DNA of 64,000 bases from Zhengitettix transpicula. Lineage: Eukaryota; Arthropoda; Insecta; Orthoptera; Tetrigidae. Under the pieces are notes generated by a model, which ran no database searches, was not told the origin of the DNA, and saw only the letters and a program-made list of their open reading frames with translations. The stretch covers positions 124,001 to 188,000 of the forward strand of contig JAYJMR010000024.1 of assembly GCA_037074705.1 (NCBI GenBank), given 5' to 3'. The position numbers were made by a program, and so were the translations under genes. Shown here one piece after another: positions 24,701 to 39,700 of the stretch (position 1 is its first letter; the number at the start of each line of letters is the position of its first letter).

Positions 24701-27700
24701 ATCCTTCGAGCAGTAGTTTCTCAAACAGTTTTGAAATTATTGGTAATAGAGAAATTGGTCTGTAAGATTTAACATCATTGGGTTGTTTTTCTTGTTTTTG
24801 GGGCATGATAACTTCTGCAACTTTCAACAATGCAGGGACACGTTTTAATCTGAATGCTGCATTGAATGTGTACGTGAGCATTACTATTGCCTTTCTAGGC
24901 AGATGCTTTAAAATCTGTCCTGTAATTAGATCTATTCCCGGAGCATTCTTATGGTTCAGATTTTTTAAATTTCATTAGTTACTTCTCTTGGGGTAACTGG
25001 TGTGATATTGTCTGATCTTACGTTGTCATCATTAATCATGGTGCTATTATTATTCCCTTGGTTGGGTGAGAATACATCTGCCAGGTGTTCAGCAAATAAG
25101 TCTCCTTTCTGTTTATTCTATCTAGCCCAAGAACTGTTGTTTCTAAGAGGAGGAGTGGAGGTTACCGGTCTTTTAATTTTCTTGGTTGTTTTCCATATTG
25201 AATAGTCACTTTCTTCGTATGCTGATAATTCTTGTAGGTAAGAGTTGATAAATTCTTGTTTAAGCTTTTGTATTTCTCTTCTCAGCTTTTGAGTTTTGTT
25301 TTTCAAGTATCGTTTCGCCTACTCGGTCTCTTGATTGTTCCCATTTTCTTCTAGCTCTTTGTTTTATTTTGACAAGTTCTCTAATCTCTGCTGGGTAGTT
25401 TATTCCTTTTGTTATGTAATTTTTTGTGAACATAATGTAGTCCTTTTCTAAAAAGAACCCAATAATTTCAAGTTTTTAAAGAATGCAAAGATCAGGTAGC
25501 AAACTAATTATTTTGCATTTTCCTTCTTTATTATTAAGGCATTTTGTTTCTTCAAGTTTGTGTACTAATATTTGTCATACCCAGTACAGTCCCTGCTGGA
25601 AGGAAGAGGAACATCAGTTAATATTTCATTAAATAATTCCTCTATTTTTCTTTTAACAGCTTCAGAATTTTCTCATGTTTTTTTTTAAGTGAGAACCTGC
25701 TTATTTATGTTCATTATTTTTGCGGCTGAGGAAATCTCCAAGAAAACTAGAGGAATCATTTAATGAAATTTTTTTATTTAAAGTTGATATATCAATAAAC
25801 AAAAAAGTTATTTAACCTATTGCTAACCCCGACAAATGCTAAAAAAAAGGCTGACCTTTCTAAACAATATTGAAGTAGTAATAATAAAATTGTAAAAAAC
25901 ATCATTATGTACTAGCAAATACATTCATAAATAGAAAATCCACGTGTATAAATAAAATAAAATATGTCAGCAACTAATTATTATTTTACTGGTTGAATTT
26001 GTATAGATTTTTCCATGAACATTTAAAAGCCCCTTTCTGTTTTTTTTTGTAATTTTCCAATAATTCTTTTGACATTAATTAAACCAATTAACTAAAGGTG
26101 GGGGGGGGGGTGTTTTTGTTCATGTCTGGATGCTAGCAGAATGTGCATTGATTGTAGATATGTCAATTTGAATTATTTCTTTAGTTTTAATTTGTCAGTA
26201 GCTGTTTAATGTCAATATTATTATTCTTTTATGAAACAGTTCACGGACTACATTTGACTCCCAAGTCACTATATAAACTCTGCCCGTAGGTCATAAATTG
26301 AAAGTTCTTGAGATTCTGTGGATGTGAATCCACTACAGTATTCATCCTGCAGTCTTTAAAGTTCAACAACCGTGATTCAGGATTGCTCCGTTAAATGTCT
26401 GTTGTGAGAAGAAACTGTCCTGACTCATTAAAGCTATTTTTAAGTTTTTCTTTTCCTGAATCATCTCCACCCTTCCAAGTTTCAGGGTGCGTGTTAAATA
26501 ACTCTATCATTGTGATGGCTGTGTAGACACTTGTGCCACTGTTTCTGCAACTTAACCAGTCCATAGTTAATATTTATCTTTTTTTTTAATTTATTAAAAT
26601 TAATTCTTAGTCCGAAGACTTTACAGTTGTGATAATTTAACATAATAAAAGTATTTACAACTTTTAAATATTTAACAAATAACGTATAATTAAAGTATTT
26701 ATAATTTGTAAATATTTAACATGTAAACTTGGTGCCAGTTGGTAGGTGGGGGTTAGATTTACATAATTCCAGAGTGATTTATGGGGAGGATGATATTAGT
26801 TGGGAGTTTATGTTTTAGTCTGCAATTTTGCGAAGGAGGGTGTGGGTTTCTGTATAAGAGCTCAATGGTTGGATTTGGATGATTGATGGAGATATATATT
26901 AGGGACTTTGTAGTTTTATGAATTATGGCAGGAATTAGGGGAATTTCAAGTGTTTTTTTTTTGTGGATAACTGAGTTGCAAAGGTACCAGGGAAATTTTT
27001 GTTTTGTTTGGTTTGTATTTTGTAGGAGTGGGAACAGGCAGTGGATCCCCATATTGCACATGAGTATGACCATATGGGGCTGATTAATGATAGATGAGGA
27101 GTCTTTTAGTCCTGAGGTATATGGGAGATTTTCTGTTGATAAGAGGGAAGAGTTATTTTGTTGTTGATTCTGGAGGTAATGTGGGCTATGTGAGGTTTCC
27201 ATGATAGTTTTCAATCTAGGATAAGGCCTAGGTATGGTGTAGTTTGTTGGAGAGGTATTTTGGTGTCGTTTAGAAAAAAAAAGAGTGGTTGAGGTAATGT
27301 TTGGTTTTAAGGGTGAAGGGAATTATTGTGGATTTGGTAGGGTTTTTGCCGATTCTCCATTTTTTGGCCCAGTTTTTAATATAATTGAGGGCAATTTGTA
27401 GTTTCCTGGAGCTTGAGTCTAGAGAGGATGCTTGGAGCAGTATGGCAAGGTCATCTGCAAAAAGTACTGTTTTCGTAGATTGGTTTCGAGGTGTGTCGTG
27501 AAAATTGGGCCTTGGGGGGCGCCAGAGGAAATAGGGAAGGAATTTGAAAGAGTATTGTTAAATTTGATAGAGAAGGAGTGATTAGTAAGATAGTTTGAAA
27601 TGATTCTGAAGAGGAAATCATTTTTTTTTTTTTTTTTTTTTTTTGGTAAGTAGTGATTGGTGGTGTACTTTATCAAAAACTTTATCTGGATCTAGGAAGG

Positions 27701-30700
27701 CAGCAATGAAGGAGTTATTGGTGTCGAAGGAATCGTTGAGTAGAGTTAATGGGTGCAAGAGTGTTTTGGTCTAAAACTGTATTGAGCAGAAGGAGCTTTG
27801 CCAAGGAGAGGAAGAAGGAGTTTTTCGAACAATTTGGATAAAGAGGGGAGGAGACTGATGGGTCTATAACTATTGGGAGAGGATTTGGGTTTGTTTGGCT
27901 TAGGGATCATTATTATATGTGCGTGCCTCCAGGCTGATGGGTAATATGTTGTACAGATGATTTCGTTCAAGATAATTGTTATTAAGGTGGAAGGTTTTTT
28001 AGGTAGGTATTTAAAGTGGAGGGGAGTCATAAGGTCCTGACTGGTGGAGTGTTTATTTTTTAATTTGTTTACGGTAGAGTGGATTTAGGGAGGAGTGAAT
28101 AGTTTAGGTAAAGGTGACATTTGAAGAGGTTGGAGGAGAGTTTTATTGATCTTGTTATTGTGGTGGAAGTTGATTGTTGGGTTTGGATGGAATTGGGATG
28201 TGAGAAGGTTTGCGAATATATTAGCTTTATGGGCTGCAGAGGTATACCTTTTTTTTTATGTTTGAGACGAGAGGGATCACAATAATGTTCGGTGAGGATT
28301 TTCGTTTTCCTCCACATGGAGTAGTCGGAGGAATTGAGCTGTTGGAGATGATTAAAGTAGTTTGCGTCGAAGATGTCTTTTAATGTTTGTTTGAGCTGTT
28401 GGGAAATAGAGTTATAGTGGGTTTTGTTGGATGGGTATTTAGATTCAATCCATCTTTTACAGGAATATTTTTTTGTGTAGAAGGTCTTTTATGATAGGTT
28501 TTAAGGATATTGATAGCATTTTTTAGTTGGGGGTGGAAAGTGGGAAGCTGATGCAGAAATACAGATGATTGTTTGCAAGTTGTCAAGAGCTGTGTCTGTG
28601 TCGGAAGGAAATTATTTATCATGTTGATCGAGAGAATCGTGTAACAGTTTTATTTCAATGACATATTCTTTAATACCATTTATAATGTTATCTTTGCATT
28701 ACCAAGAACATCTTTGACCTAATTGGACACATTTGCACTAATTATTTCACTAGTTTTCTACAATTACTTCATCAATATCACACCTGTAATGGTCATTAAA
28801 CAAAACATTCATTACTTAATCAGTTAATCGTCACCATTTGATGCTGATACTTGACGAATGTTTTAAATATTCACACACACTTTTCTATAACTGTATCCTG
28901 TAGAATTACTGGATGTTCTGAAATCCTCACGCAATTTTTATCACCATATACATCATTAATATAGTTCAAATAACTATTTCTCGTGAACCAATTTTCCATA
29001 AATATTCTTCATATAATTGTCAAATATATTTGTATTTCCAGACACTTGAAGATTCATACTTTCTATCGGCTGTTGATATATTGATTTTCTTTATACGACT
29101 GATCATTATTTAGCAGCAGGATGTCTTTGTTATAAGATCTTGCTTTGAATTAATTGTTTGAGAATCGGAAAGAAAACTGAGAGAATCCACCTGGATCAAA
29201 ATTATGTAAATAAGCTTCTAATTTTGGACAATATGGTGAATACTGCAAACACACTCATTGTTAAAAGTTTGATTGTCAGATACAAATTCATGAAGTTTTT
29301 CTTCAACTTCCAATTTAGTGGAAACATTGTAATAACCAGGTTCCTCCTTGCTTTCACTCTTCTTCTCACATTTATTTCCATCCACATCAAAGATACACGT
29401 ATGTGATTTTGCGGTTCTATTTAAAACGGTTTCAATTGTTTTTCCATCAGTTGTGTTCTTCAATTCCTTAACATGAACGGTTGAATTCTTATTCTCGTGC
29501 ACCTCAGCAACATTGGTCCAATTATGTGAATTGTAGACTGCTTTGAAGTTCATAGAGTTGAAAAGTCTCAAAATTTATTTCATACCTGCAATGCCAATTT
29601 CAATTTATTGAATTCCTTCGTACAATTATTTTCAACAAAAATGTCTTTACAATGCTTCAATAAAAGAATCACTTCTTACCCATTCCACTTGGAATTATAT
29701 TGTAACTATTCTGTCGCTTTTAAAAAACACTTTTAGCAGCTGCTGTTTGTCTTTAGCTAACATTACTTCTACAGTGTTTACAATTTTATTGTTAGTGCCT
29801 GCATTGTATGTTTAGGGAAATCGTTGACCTGGGATGCAAAAATTTATTACTACGTGACCCATAACTTGGAAATGTATAATGTTTAATCACTTTTATTTGA
29901 TGAATGGTTTCAAGTTATATCTTAAGAAGCAATTTCTCATTCTGTGTCAGTTTTAGTTGAATGCATCAGTTCAAATACAGATTTCTAAGACACTCCAGGT
30001 CCGTAATACAATGTTTTTGGCTTTCAAAATTATGCATTGTTACAGTATTTTAGTTTACACTTTTTTGTGTGATTTGGTCCACATATGGAAATTACTGTGT
30101 GATGGAAAGATAGATATGTGTTATTAAATGTTTCATGTTCTTGCAGGACTCGAGTACGCCTCAAGTTATTGGGCAGGGACGCAGCTGCAGACTGGCCAAC
30201 TGTGAAACAGCCTCCAGTTTGGGGTGAGTTTGTCTCGCTCTTGTTTATGGTGAAAGTAAAGTGGCTTTTGTCCATTTAACAATTGATTTAGAAGCTTTTC
30301 TTTCACAATATTTTATTGAAAATTTACATGAATTTAACATTTTCAGATCAGTTATTACTCACAAAGTGGTGGATCTCCCTACATTAATTTTTTATATTAA
30401 TCACAGATTTTAAGAGTTTAAGAATTTTTTACTTTGACACATAATTATCAGTAGTAAATGGACAAAAGCTGGGTTATAAGTTTACTAGGCGTTGTTTGTG
30501 GTTCCTCTGTAGTTTGTAATGGGATATGTTGTGTTTTAACTGGTTAGTTCCTGATCATCAATTTTAAAAAAAAAAATATTTAAAAGCCTTTTTCTGACAT
30601 ATTCATTTTCTTTGGCAACTTCACAATAACTCATTTGACCACATTTAAAACAATTAACTAATCAGGGTGACTACGCTCGTGTCTGGATGCAAACAGAATG

Positions 30701-33700
30701 AGCTCTTATTGTGGGTTATTTCCTTTTTTAGTATTTCCATCTTGCTCGTAATGCCCCGTGTTTGCATTCTTAATTGTTATCTCTACCTCATCCTCGTCTG
30801 TATCTAGCTCTTCCTGTGAAGGTATTATCAAAGACTCTCTTCTTATTTGTAACTCTTCAATTACACTCAATTTTCAGGTCCTCCAACTAATCATCTCCAT
30901 CTACATATTGTAATGAGTTCAGGTTTGTTTCCTTACTTCAAATGCATTGGTAGATTTTTATTCCATCATTATTTCTTTTTTAAATCTTTGCATATTATTT
31001 ACAAACAGTTGAGACTACGGGGGACCATCAACTGCATTCAACTCTCCTCACACAGAATCTGGAGCCTGCTTTCAACAAACTCTGTCCGTAGATCCTGTGG
31101 AAACAGCACAGACTGTCTGGCTGACTGCAGTACCACGTCCCTTGCTATAAAATTATGGCTCCATTTCTTAAATCAAGAAAACATAAACTCTGTTATTACA
31201 AACTAAGGAGATGAAAAACTGAGAGAACAAAGAGCAGGGGAAACTGGAACAAGTCTTTTTGTGAACGAATTTAAAGTTCACTGTATCAACACTTGCCCTT
31301 AAACTTTCACATCAAGAGCTGACCTTAGTTCCTGAAACTGTCTCTTGAGTGATGCTTTGGTTAATATGTGTACAACTTTCTTCCTACCAGCAATGCTCAG
31401 TGTCTTATGTATCATTGATGGAACTCTGGTGCTCAAGCCTGTTAAACCAAACTATTTCCTTAGTTGCCTCACATTGAAAACTACGTCTGTACAAAATTGC
31501 AAACATTGGTGTGCCTTTGATATACTTGAGGACTCGCTTAACGTCTGATGAACACTTTTGATCAGCATTATCTAGAAACTGAGAACAAAATGATACAGTG
31601 AACATAATGTGTGGCCACAGCCACGTGCATTTAACTGTCAACTTTTACAGTATCACCTCCTACTATCTGATCTTTCCCCATAGTGTGGATACAGCATTGG
31701 CTTCCTTCATGTTTTCTAGTAACTTTTCTGCATTTGTTTTCTGATTGATAAAGATATTAACATTTCTTTATCTCTTAACACAAGAAAATATTCTGCATCT
31801 TTATGTGTTACTTTATACGCTTTTTGTAGCTCCATTAAGTGATTAAAACAAATTAAGTTTTTGATCATCCTTCAGGCCAGACTGCTCGAGGAACTCTATG
31901 AATCCAATGTTCCAGCACCTGGTAGATTGCTCAAGTCCATAAATACTTTTAACTCGCCTACATACTCGGAAGGATCCATCATTGTAGCCTTCCAGGCGTT
32001 TGATTTAAGTTTCTTCGTTTGATGTTCCGTAGATAAATGCAGTCTTGACATAAAACTCTATTAGAATCTAGCCCTTCGTTAGCTGCAACAATTATCATAT
32101 CATATGAATAGTTTCAAAACATACAACTGGAGTAAAAGTTTCATAATAATTCACACCTTCCTTTTGTAAAAATCCTTTTCCTCGTAAGCAAGCTTTGAAA
32201 TCATCAACATTACTGTTTGCAGGATGTTTAACCTTACAACCTTTTAACTTGCCTTCTGGCAAATCAGTCAAGTAACTGGTTTCATTCTCATAATTGATTG
32301 CAGCTGCCAGTCACGGGCATTCTATGAATTTATTGCTGCATGATAACCTTCAGGTTCTAACTTTTGTAGAATAAGCATTCAATTAAACATCCAAGTGCTT
32401 TTATCAAATAGATTTGATGAAGAAGGCTCCTTTATAACTGGAGGTTGAATTGCGGTCACTGATTTCATTCTGTTCCTAGATACTAATTTCTCCACAGCAG
32501 TCGTCAAGAGGGCGCTCAGAGTGCACAGTGTTTACAATTTTCTTGTTAGTGCCTTTATTGTCTGTTTATAGAATCCTTGAGCCGTGGTACAAAACTTGAT
32601 TACTTCACGACCCGTAACTAGTAAATGTATAGTGTTCAATCACTTTTACTTTACAAGTTATGTGTTAAGAAGCAACTCCTCATTCTGTCAATTTTATGTG
32701 AATGCATCAGATTTATCACATTAAATATCACATTGAATACACAAGTTTTATCAATTAATGTCAATTATACTTTCAATCTAAAAACATCTCTTGTATCACT
32801 CAAGATTCTGTTCTATCCTTGAGATGATGGCATGAATAGATCTGTTATGAGAATCCCAAACATTAAAAATATTCCCCCCCAACAGTGTGTGAAGTTGCCC
32901 ATTTTTCTGTCTTTGTACAATTATAGTAAAATCACAGTAATATATTTGAAAATAGTCTCATTCCATATTAAATTTATATTATTAATGCAATGTCCAAGTA
33001 TCACAAATACCTTACCTTTTAAGCCATCCAAAAATAACCTATCTCCAAACACCACTAGCACCTTGCCGTATTAGCTGCACTGAAGTAACTTATCTCGAAG
33101 CAAAGCCAGTACCTTGCCTTTTGAGCCGCCCTGAAATAACCTATCTCCAAGTAAGACTAGTACCTTGCCGTCTCATCCGCCCAAAAATAACCTATCTCCA
33201 AGCAATGCCATTACCTTGCTGTCTCAGCTGCCCAGAAATAACCTATCTCCAAGCACCTTGCTGTCTTAGCTGCCCTGAAATAACCTATCTCCAAGTAAGG
33301 CTAGTACCTTGCCGTCTTATCAGCCCAAAAATAACCTATCTCCAAGCAATGCCATTACCTGTCTCAGCTGCCCAGAAATAACCTATCTCCAAGTAAAGCC
33401 AGTACCTTGCCTTTTGAGCCGCCCTGAAATAACCTATCTCCAAGTAAGGCTAGTACCTTGCCGTCTTATCAGCCCAAAAATAACCTATCTCCAAGGAATG
33501 CCATTACCTTGCCGTCTCAGCTGCCCAGAAATAACCCATCTCCAAGGAATGCAAGTACCTTGCCTTTTGAGCTGCCCTGAAATAACCTATCTCCAAGTAC
33601 CACTAGCACCTTGCCATCCTATTTGCCCTGTAATAACCTATCTCCAAACAATGCCAGTACCTTGCCGTCTTAGTTGCCCTGAAATAATCTATCTCCAAGC

Positions 33701-36700
33701 AATGCCAGTACCTTGCCGTCTTAGTTGCCCTGAAATAACCTATCTCCAAGCAATGTCAGTAACTTCCCTTTTGAGCCACCCTGAAATAACCTATCTCCAA
33801 GTAAGACTAGTACCTTGCCGTCTCATCCGCCCAGAAATAACCTATCTCCAAGTAAGACTAGTACCTTGCCGTCTTATCCGCCCAAAAATAACCTATCTCC
33901 AAGCAATGCAAGTACCTTGCCTTTTGAGCTGCCCTGAAATAACCTATCTCCAAGCACCTTGCTGTCTTAGCTGCCCTGAAATAACCTATCTCCAAGTAAG
34001 GCTAGTACCTTGCCGTCTTATCAGCCCAAAAATAACCTATCTCCAAGCAATGCCATTACCTGTCTCAGCTGCCCAGAAATAACCTATCTCCAAGTAAAGC
34101 CAGTACCTTGCCTTTTGAGCCGCCCTGAAATAACCTATCTCCAAGTAAGGCTAGTACCTTGCCGTCTTATCAGCCCAAAAATAACCTATCTCCAAGGAAT
34201 GCCATTACCTTGCCGTCTCAGCTGCCCAGAAATAACCCATCTCCAAGGAATGCCATTACCTTGCCGTCTCAGCTGCCCAGAAATAACCCATCTCCAAGCA
34301 ATGCAAGTACCTTGCCTTTTGAGCTGCCCTGAAATAACCTATCTCCAAGTACCACTAGCACCTTGCCATCCTATTTGCCCTGTAATAACCTATCTCCAAA
34401 CAATGCCAGTACCTTGCCGTCTTAGTTGCCCTGAAATAATCTATCTCCAAGCAATGTCAGTAACTTCCCTTTTGAGCCACCCTGAAATAACCTATCTCCA
34501 AGTAAGACTAGTACCTTGCCGTCTCATCCGCCCAGAAATAACCTATCTCCAAGTAAGACTAGTACCTTGCCGTCTTATCCGCCCAAAAATAACCTATCTC
34601 CAAGCAATGCAAGTACCTTGCCTTTTGAGCTGCCCTGAAATAACCTATCTCCAAGTACCACTAGCACCTTGCCATCCTATTTGCCCTGTAATAACCTATC
34701 TCCAAACAATGCCAGTACCTTGCCGTCTTAGTTGCCCTGAAATAATCTATCTCCAAGCAATGTCAGTAACTTCCCTTTTGAGCCACCCTGAAATAACCTA
34801 TCTCCAAGTAAGACTAGTACCTTGCCGTCTCATCCGCCCAGAAATAACCTATCTCCAAGTAAGACTAGTACCTTGCCGTCTTATCCGCCCAAAAATAACC
34901 TATCTCCAAGCAATGCAAGTACCTTGCCTTTTGAGCTGCCCTGAAATAACCTATCTCCAAGTACCACTAGCACCTTGCCATCCTATTTGCCCTGTAATAA
35001 CCTATCTCCAAACAATGCCAGTACCTTGCCTTCTTAGCCGTCCAGAAATAACCTATCTCCAAGTACTGCTAGAACCTACCGTCTTAGTTGCCCTGAAATA
35101 ACCTATCTCCAAGTATTGTATTACTGTAATGGGAATTTTAGTAATTATTTATTTTTCTGTGTGTTGTGTATTTGCAGGAATTTTTTTGAGGAGTGTGTAG
35201 GCTGGGGGCTTTTTAGCCTTCGGTCCACTCACTTCTCAAAACGCTGGACCGGGAAGCTGTGGAAGCTGAAAAGTTAAAACGCTGGACAGAAAAGCTGTTT
35301 TTTTGAGTTGGACTTAGGGTGATTTTTTACAGGCCCTCCTGCTGCTCCCGCCCAGGCCCACCCACAGCTCATGCTGCCCCAACCACAACACATGTAGCTA
35401 GCTCATGCATCATGTGTACAAGGAAGGCATGAAAGGTACTTGAAATGTAAATGAAAGCAAGGAAACAAAAGCATTTGAAATTTCAAAGCAAACAAATAAA
35501 TATAAACTAATTATTTACAATTGTCATTTTTATTTACTAGTTAACCTTCATTTCCTAAAACTTCACCATTTAGTTTGCGACGAGGCTAGAAATAAATACA
35601 ACACTTCATTTCAACCATTTCATAAATTTAATTCTACCACTATGTAACAAAAGAAATAAATTCTTCAAACCTCAGAATAATGGACAAAATCCTGCAACAA
35701 AATAAAAATATAATTACTACACTTGAAAGAAAAACAAAAAATTTTAAACATTCAAGATAACTCACCAGCAAACTCTAAAAACCCCAGTCATCTGCAGCAC
35801 TGAGGAACCCACCTGCAAAAAAATTAAGAGAAACAAACATTAGTATTTTGCCAACAAGTTTTTACTTCATTTAAATTCTACACCAAGTAGCAACACACTT
35901 GCACAGCCCACAATCAATGTAAACCATTTCATATTTCTAAACCCTCATTACAGCCTGTATTTCAAACAAAGGTTGCACATTACCAGTCAGCTAAAATTTA
36001 ACTTCATTTATACTGGCATTTTCACTTCGTCAATCACATGTCACTGGAGAAGGATGTGCAATTACCCAGAGAGAAAACTATAAACAACCTCCCCCCCCCC
36101 CCCATGAGAAAACCTCTTGTATTTGGAGTATATTCAAAGTAATTGACTAATTAGTCACACACCCAGAGGATCCAAGACACCAGCCAACATCAAAGCTGGC
36201 TTTCAACTGCTGCAGGCACAGCATCAAACATTCAGCCCTCATTTACTAAACCATCTTTGTCCATTTAAACAATTGCATCAAGTTTTTCACTTTCCAAAAG
36301 ACAAATCAACAAAAGTACCAACTATATACATTTATTAAAACATAACACTGGGGCGTACATGTCAATTGTGAAAACTTCATCCTCATTGGCTCATCTTCCC
36401 TTCTGCAGACTCCTCTGGCAGCTCACTTTCCAGGACCCCATGTCTGCTGCTGGAAACAATGGAAAATACACTTAAAGCTTCCACAACAGCAGCCATCCAC
36501 CTCACAAAGCAAATACTTTTTCTATCCATTCAAACACTTGAGATGCAGTGCTACACTTATTTAGAGCTGTCACTTTTTTCTTCACCCATTATACAAATTA
36601 TTACAACAATCTACCATTACACATTTACACAATTACTTTAATTAAAAACATCAAGTTTTCAAGATAGTGAAATTAAAAGCTGCATTTGTGAAAAACCCTG

Positions 36701-39700
36701 CCACATTTACAAGCACTTGGTGGCCAACTGGAAGTTAAACGAAGAAGAATAGTTTTGAGATGGATCAAGTCCTACGACTGCACTACAGATGGAATAAACT
36801 TCAATTTGAGTAACATCATGACTCAACTCGTCGACTTTATGTACACGAGTATAAAAAAAAATTTAAATTGTACACAATAAGTATTTGTGGTAAATTGCTA
36901 ACTTTTTCTTTCACCTTTTACATAATTTTCAGCATAACTCACGTAGTGCTGAGAGTGCATTAAGTTCATGTTGTTGTCTGTCATGTTGCGATGGATCGGG
37001 ACACACAATCTTTGGCATTATTAAAGAAGCACATTTTCTTTCATCAAAAAAGGTAATATAATTGCTTTCAAAATAGTGAAAATAAATAAATGTTAGTAAT
37101 TGCAGCTCATTGTCTTCATCTGTGGAATAAATTACTACACAGGTGTGGGAATTAAGACCACTATCATTATCAACGTCTTGTGTAACAAATAAACCACCAA
37201 TATTAAATGTACAAAGTCCTCTCTTCAAAACATTAAGCTACGTGTTCCCCAAGGCTCAATAACATGTCTCGTAATCGCCTTCATGTATTTAGATGCTGCC
37301 AGGAAAACTCCCTCACAAATTAATGGAAATATTACAAGCACTTCCACATTGAAGAAACAATGTCCAGAGGACTTATTATAGGATAATCAAAGACTGCCAC
37401 CACTCTTAATTAACAGACATCAAAGCCATACAACTAGTAAACTAACCTTAAATATGTTCTTCATACATTTACACAGCCACAAAATAAAATACAACTGAAT
37501 GAAGTTAAACAATTATAAAACACAGGCCTCAAAATTAAACTAACAATAAATTATTTCAAATGTCAGCCTCAATTATTCACAACTAGTACAAACACCTCAT
37601 TTAGTTTTATTGCAAGCACCAAACAACCCTCCCCATGTGCACAAACACATCACAACTATTTTAATATCCTATTCAAAGTCAATAAATTTACTTTACAAAA
37701 TGTAACCTCAGACTAAACCAGCTAACAAATAACCAAACCTATTTGACAACTGATAACCAACCCTTTCCTACAACCCTCAGACAAACCAAACGCTAAGCAT
37801 ATTTACTATGAAAAATTTAAGGAAGAGATTCAACAACAGGAAAGCTGCTGGACCTCGTCAAGTAAGCAAGAACCTGCTCCAGTAACATGGCCTAATACCT
37901 TCTCAACATCATACAAACATTACATACAGTATTGAGAAAAACTGATAAAATAATAGTACTCAATACTGTAGAATCCTGTATCTTATCAGAACCATGACAA
38001 ACTACATCCTGTCCTACAAAAAAATCCCCCATCGCCAATTTCGTTTCACACATTCAACGATCCACAAATACCATACATTTGTCATCGACAAAACTAAGAG
38101 ACTAAATATTCTCCTGCAGTATTCTTTGATATAAGCCAGTCTTCACAAACTAAACTTCCTGCAATCCTATTTCAAATTATTTCAGACATTTGCAACAGAT
38201 TCAAAATTTACAACAGCAATTAAGAGAACCGTCAGATCTGACCTGCCACAGTGAAGCTAAATTGTTGGTTGCACATGGGAAATACATTCAGGCACAGGTG
38301 TATCAGTCATATCAAGTAAATTGAATCACCAATTGTTTAAAAACCAGATGCTCACATTACAGTCAAAGTGTGACTTTCCCGTTAGGTCAAATTAGTTACA
38401 TGTAATGAAGAATTTGTTCAAGACTTTTAACAAAGTTTTAAAACTTGAATAAATATGAAAGCCAAAAGTAAGAAAAACGTAAGTGAGAAACACACAATAT
38501 AAACATAAAACAAAATAGAAGGCGCTAATAAAGGCTAGGCATCAAATTATGAAATGAATATTTCTTGCGCCTGACTGAATAATGAATAAGAAAGATAAGC
38601 AATTCAAACAAAAAAGTGATGATATAAACACCACACATCAGATACGAAGAAGAGCCTAGAGCGACAACTGCACTCGTCAGTTTACAAAAAGCAAAAGCTC
38701 GTCAGGTAAATGTACCAGTCAAATGATTCCTGCATCATTAATTACTGTACAAAGTCACGACAAACTTTTCTTCAGGACCTATAGCATTTGCTTTAAACAA
38801 ACCAGTAGAAAAGCAATTAACCAACTTAAACAAAAGTGGATTGATCACGTCAGTTGCAAATGAGTGGGGGCGCACTATTAGTCCTAGTAGTTCCACTAGA
38901 TGCTAAATTTTGCCTCTGCGTCTACTACACAAATTGCTGACACACAGGCTGGACCTTCCTTTCTTACAAAGGCCCTCAAAAACTTTGAATATTTTCCCTC
39001 CTCAGCCTGACTGTATATTTCAGGGTAAGCAGACTTTGCTGTCTCTCTTTACACACACTAAGATGAGTACTTCATTAGACCAGCATATTACATGTGAATA
39101 CTCTGTATATTAAGGAACAAATTTATTTTAAATCACTTCTATTATGTATGATTACATTTAAAGTAGTCTTTAGCAAATTCTACTGTCTCATGACAAAGAT
39201 TGTAGGGCAATAAACTTTATTACGTATTATATTAATCTCGCTTCTTTTTAAATAAATGTCTTCTGGTCCCAAATAGGGAACAAAGTTTATTTGATTATGT
39301 TTTAAATATTGAAAATTCTCTCTTTATTTTATCATAAATAAATATTACTATCACAAAAATATCAGATGTTCCACCAGAGCCAAGCGGCCAATTAGGGAAA
39401 GCCTCACGACAGAAAGTCGCCGAAGACGTTGTGTCGGACACTGGTGGATCCTTGGATGTGGACAGCCCTTGTGGTACTTGAGATGCACTAAAAACTGACT
39501 CAAATCTGCAGTCACCTTCATGATGTACAAAATAGGCAACAGTAAACAAAGAAGAAACAGAATACCACTACTACAAAGAATACAAATTTTCTTAAAGCAG
39601 CAAACTTTTTTCAATTACATTATGTTGACAAACTTTACCGGGATTATTAATTAAAAAGGTCAAACTTACTTTTGTAAATCCTAAGCAAAGAGCATATTTT

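Larger units (their letters stand above)
29775..32709 (-). mobile_element. Ty1/copia LTR retrotransposon remnant with flanking probable LTRs
   Basis: Minus-strand pol pieces: RGKGFLQKEGVNYYETFTPV (about 32213-32115), VKSIYGLEQSTRCWNIGFIE (about 31965-31900) and SDVKRVLKYIKG (about 31540), in the order of copia RT/RNase H. Direct repeats TGTTTACAATTTT...GAATGCATCA at 29775-29968 and 32529-32709 bracket them and start TG and end CA, as LTRs do. Stops and frameshifts interrupt pol. No target-site duplication is seen, and the 30.0-31.2 kb part holds duplicated non-copia DNA, so the structure is rearranged. Confidence 0.7.

Noticed and set aside
33121..35101. Plus-strand frames of 86, 257 and 363 codons
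   Set aside because: Repeat translation in three different frames, broken by units not divisible by three.
33040..35115. CRISPR-like regularity
   Set aside because: The whole unit is repeated without unique spacers, and the genome is eukaryotic.
35766..35812. 47-bp block with minus-strand AG and GTGAGT flanks
   Set aside because: Too short and unsupported by any neighbour exon; such pairs occur by chance in DNA of this length.
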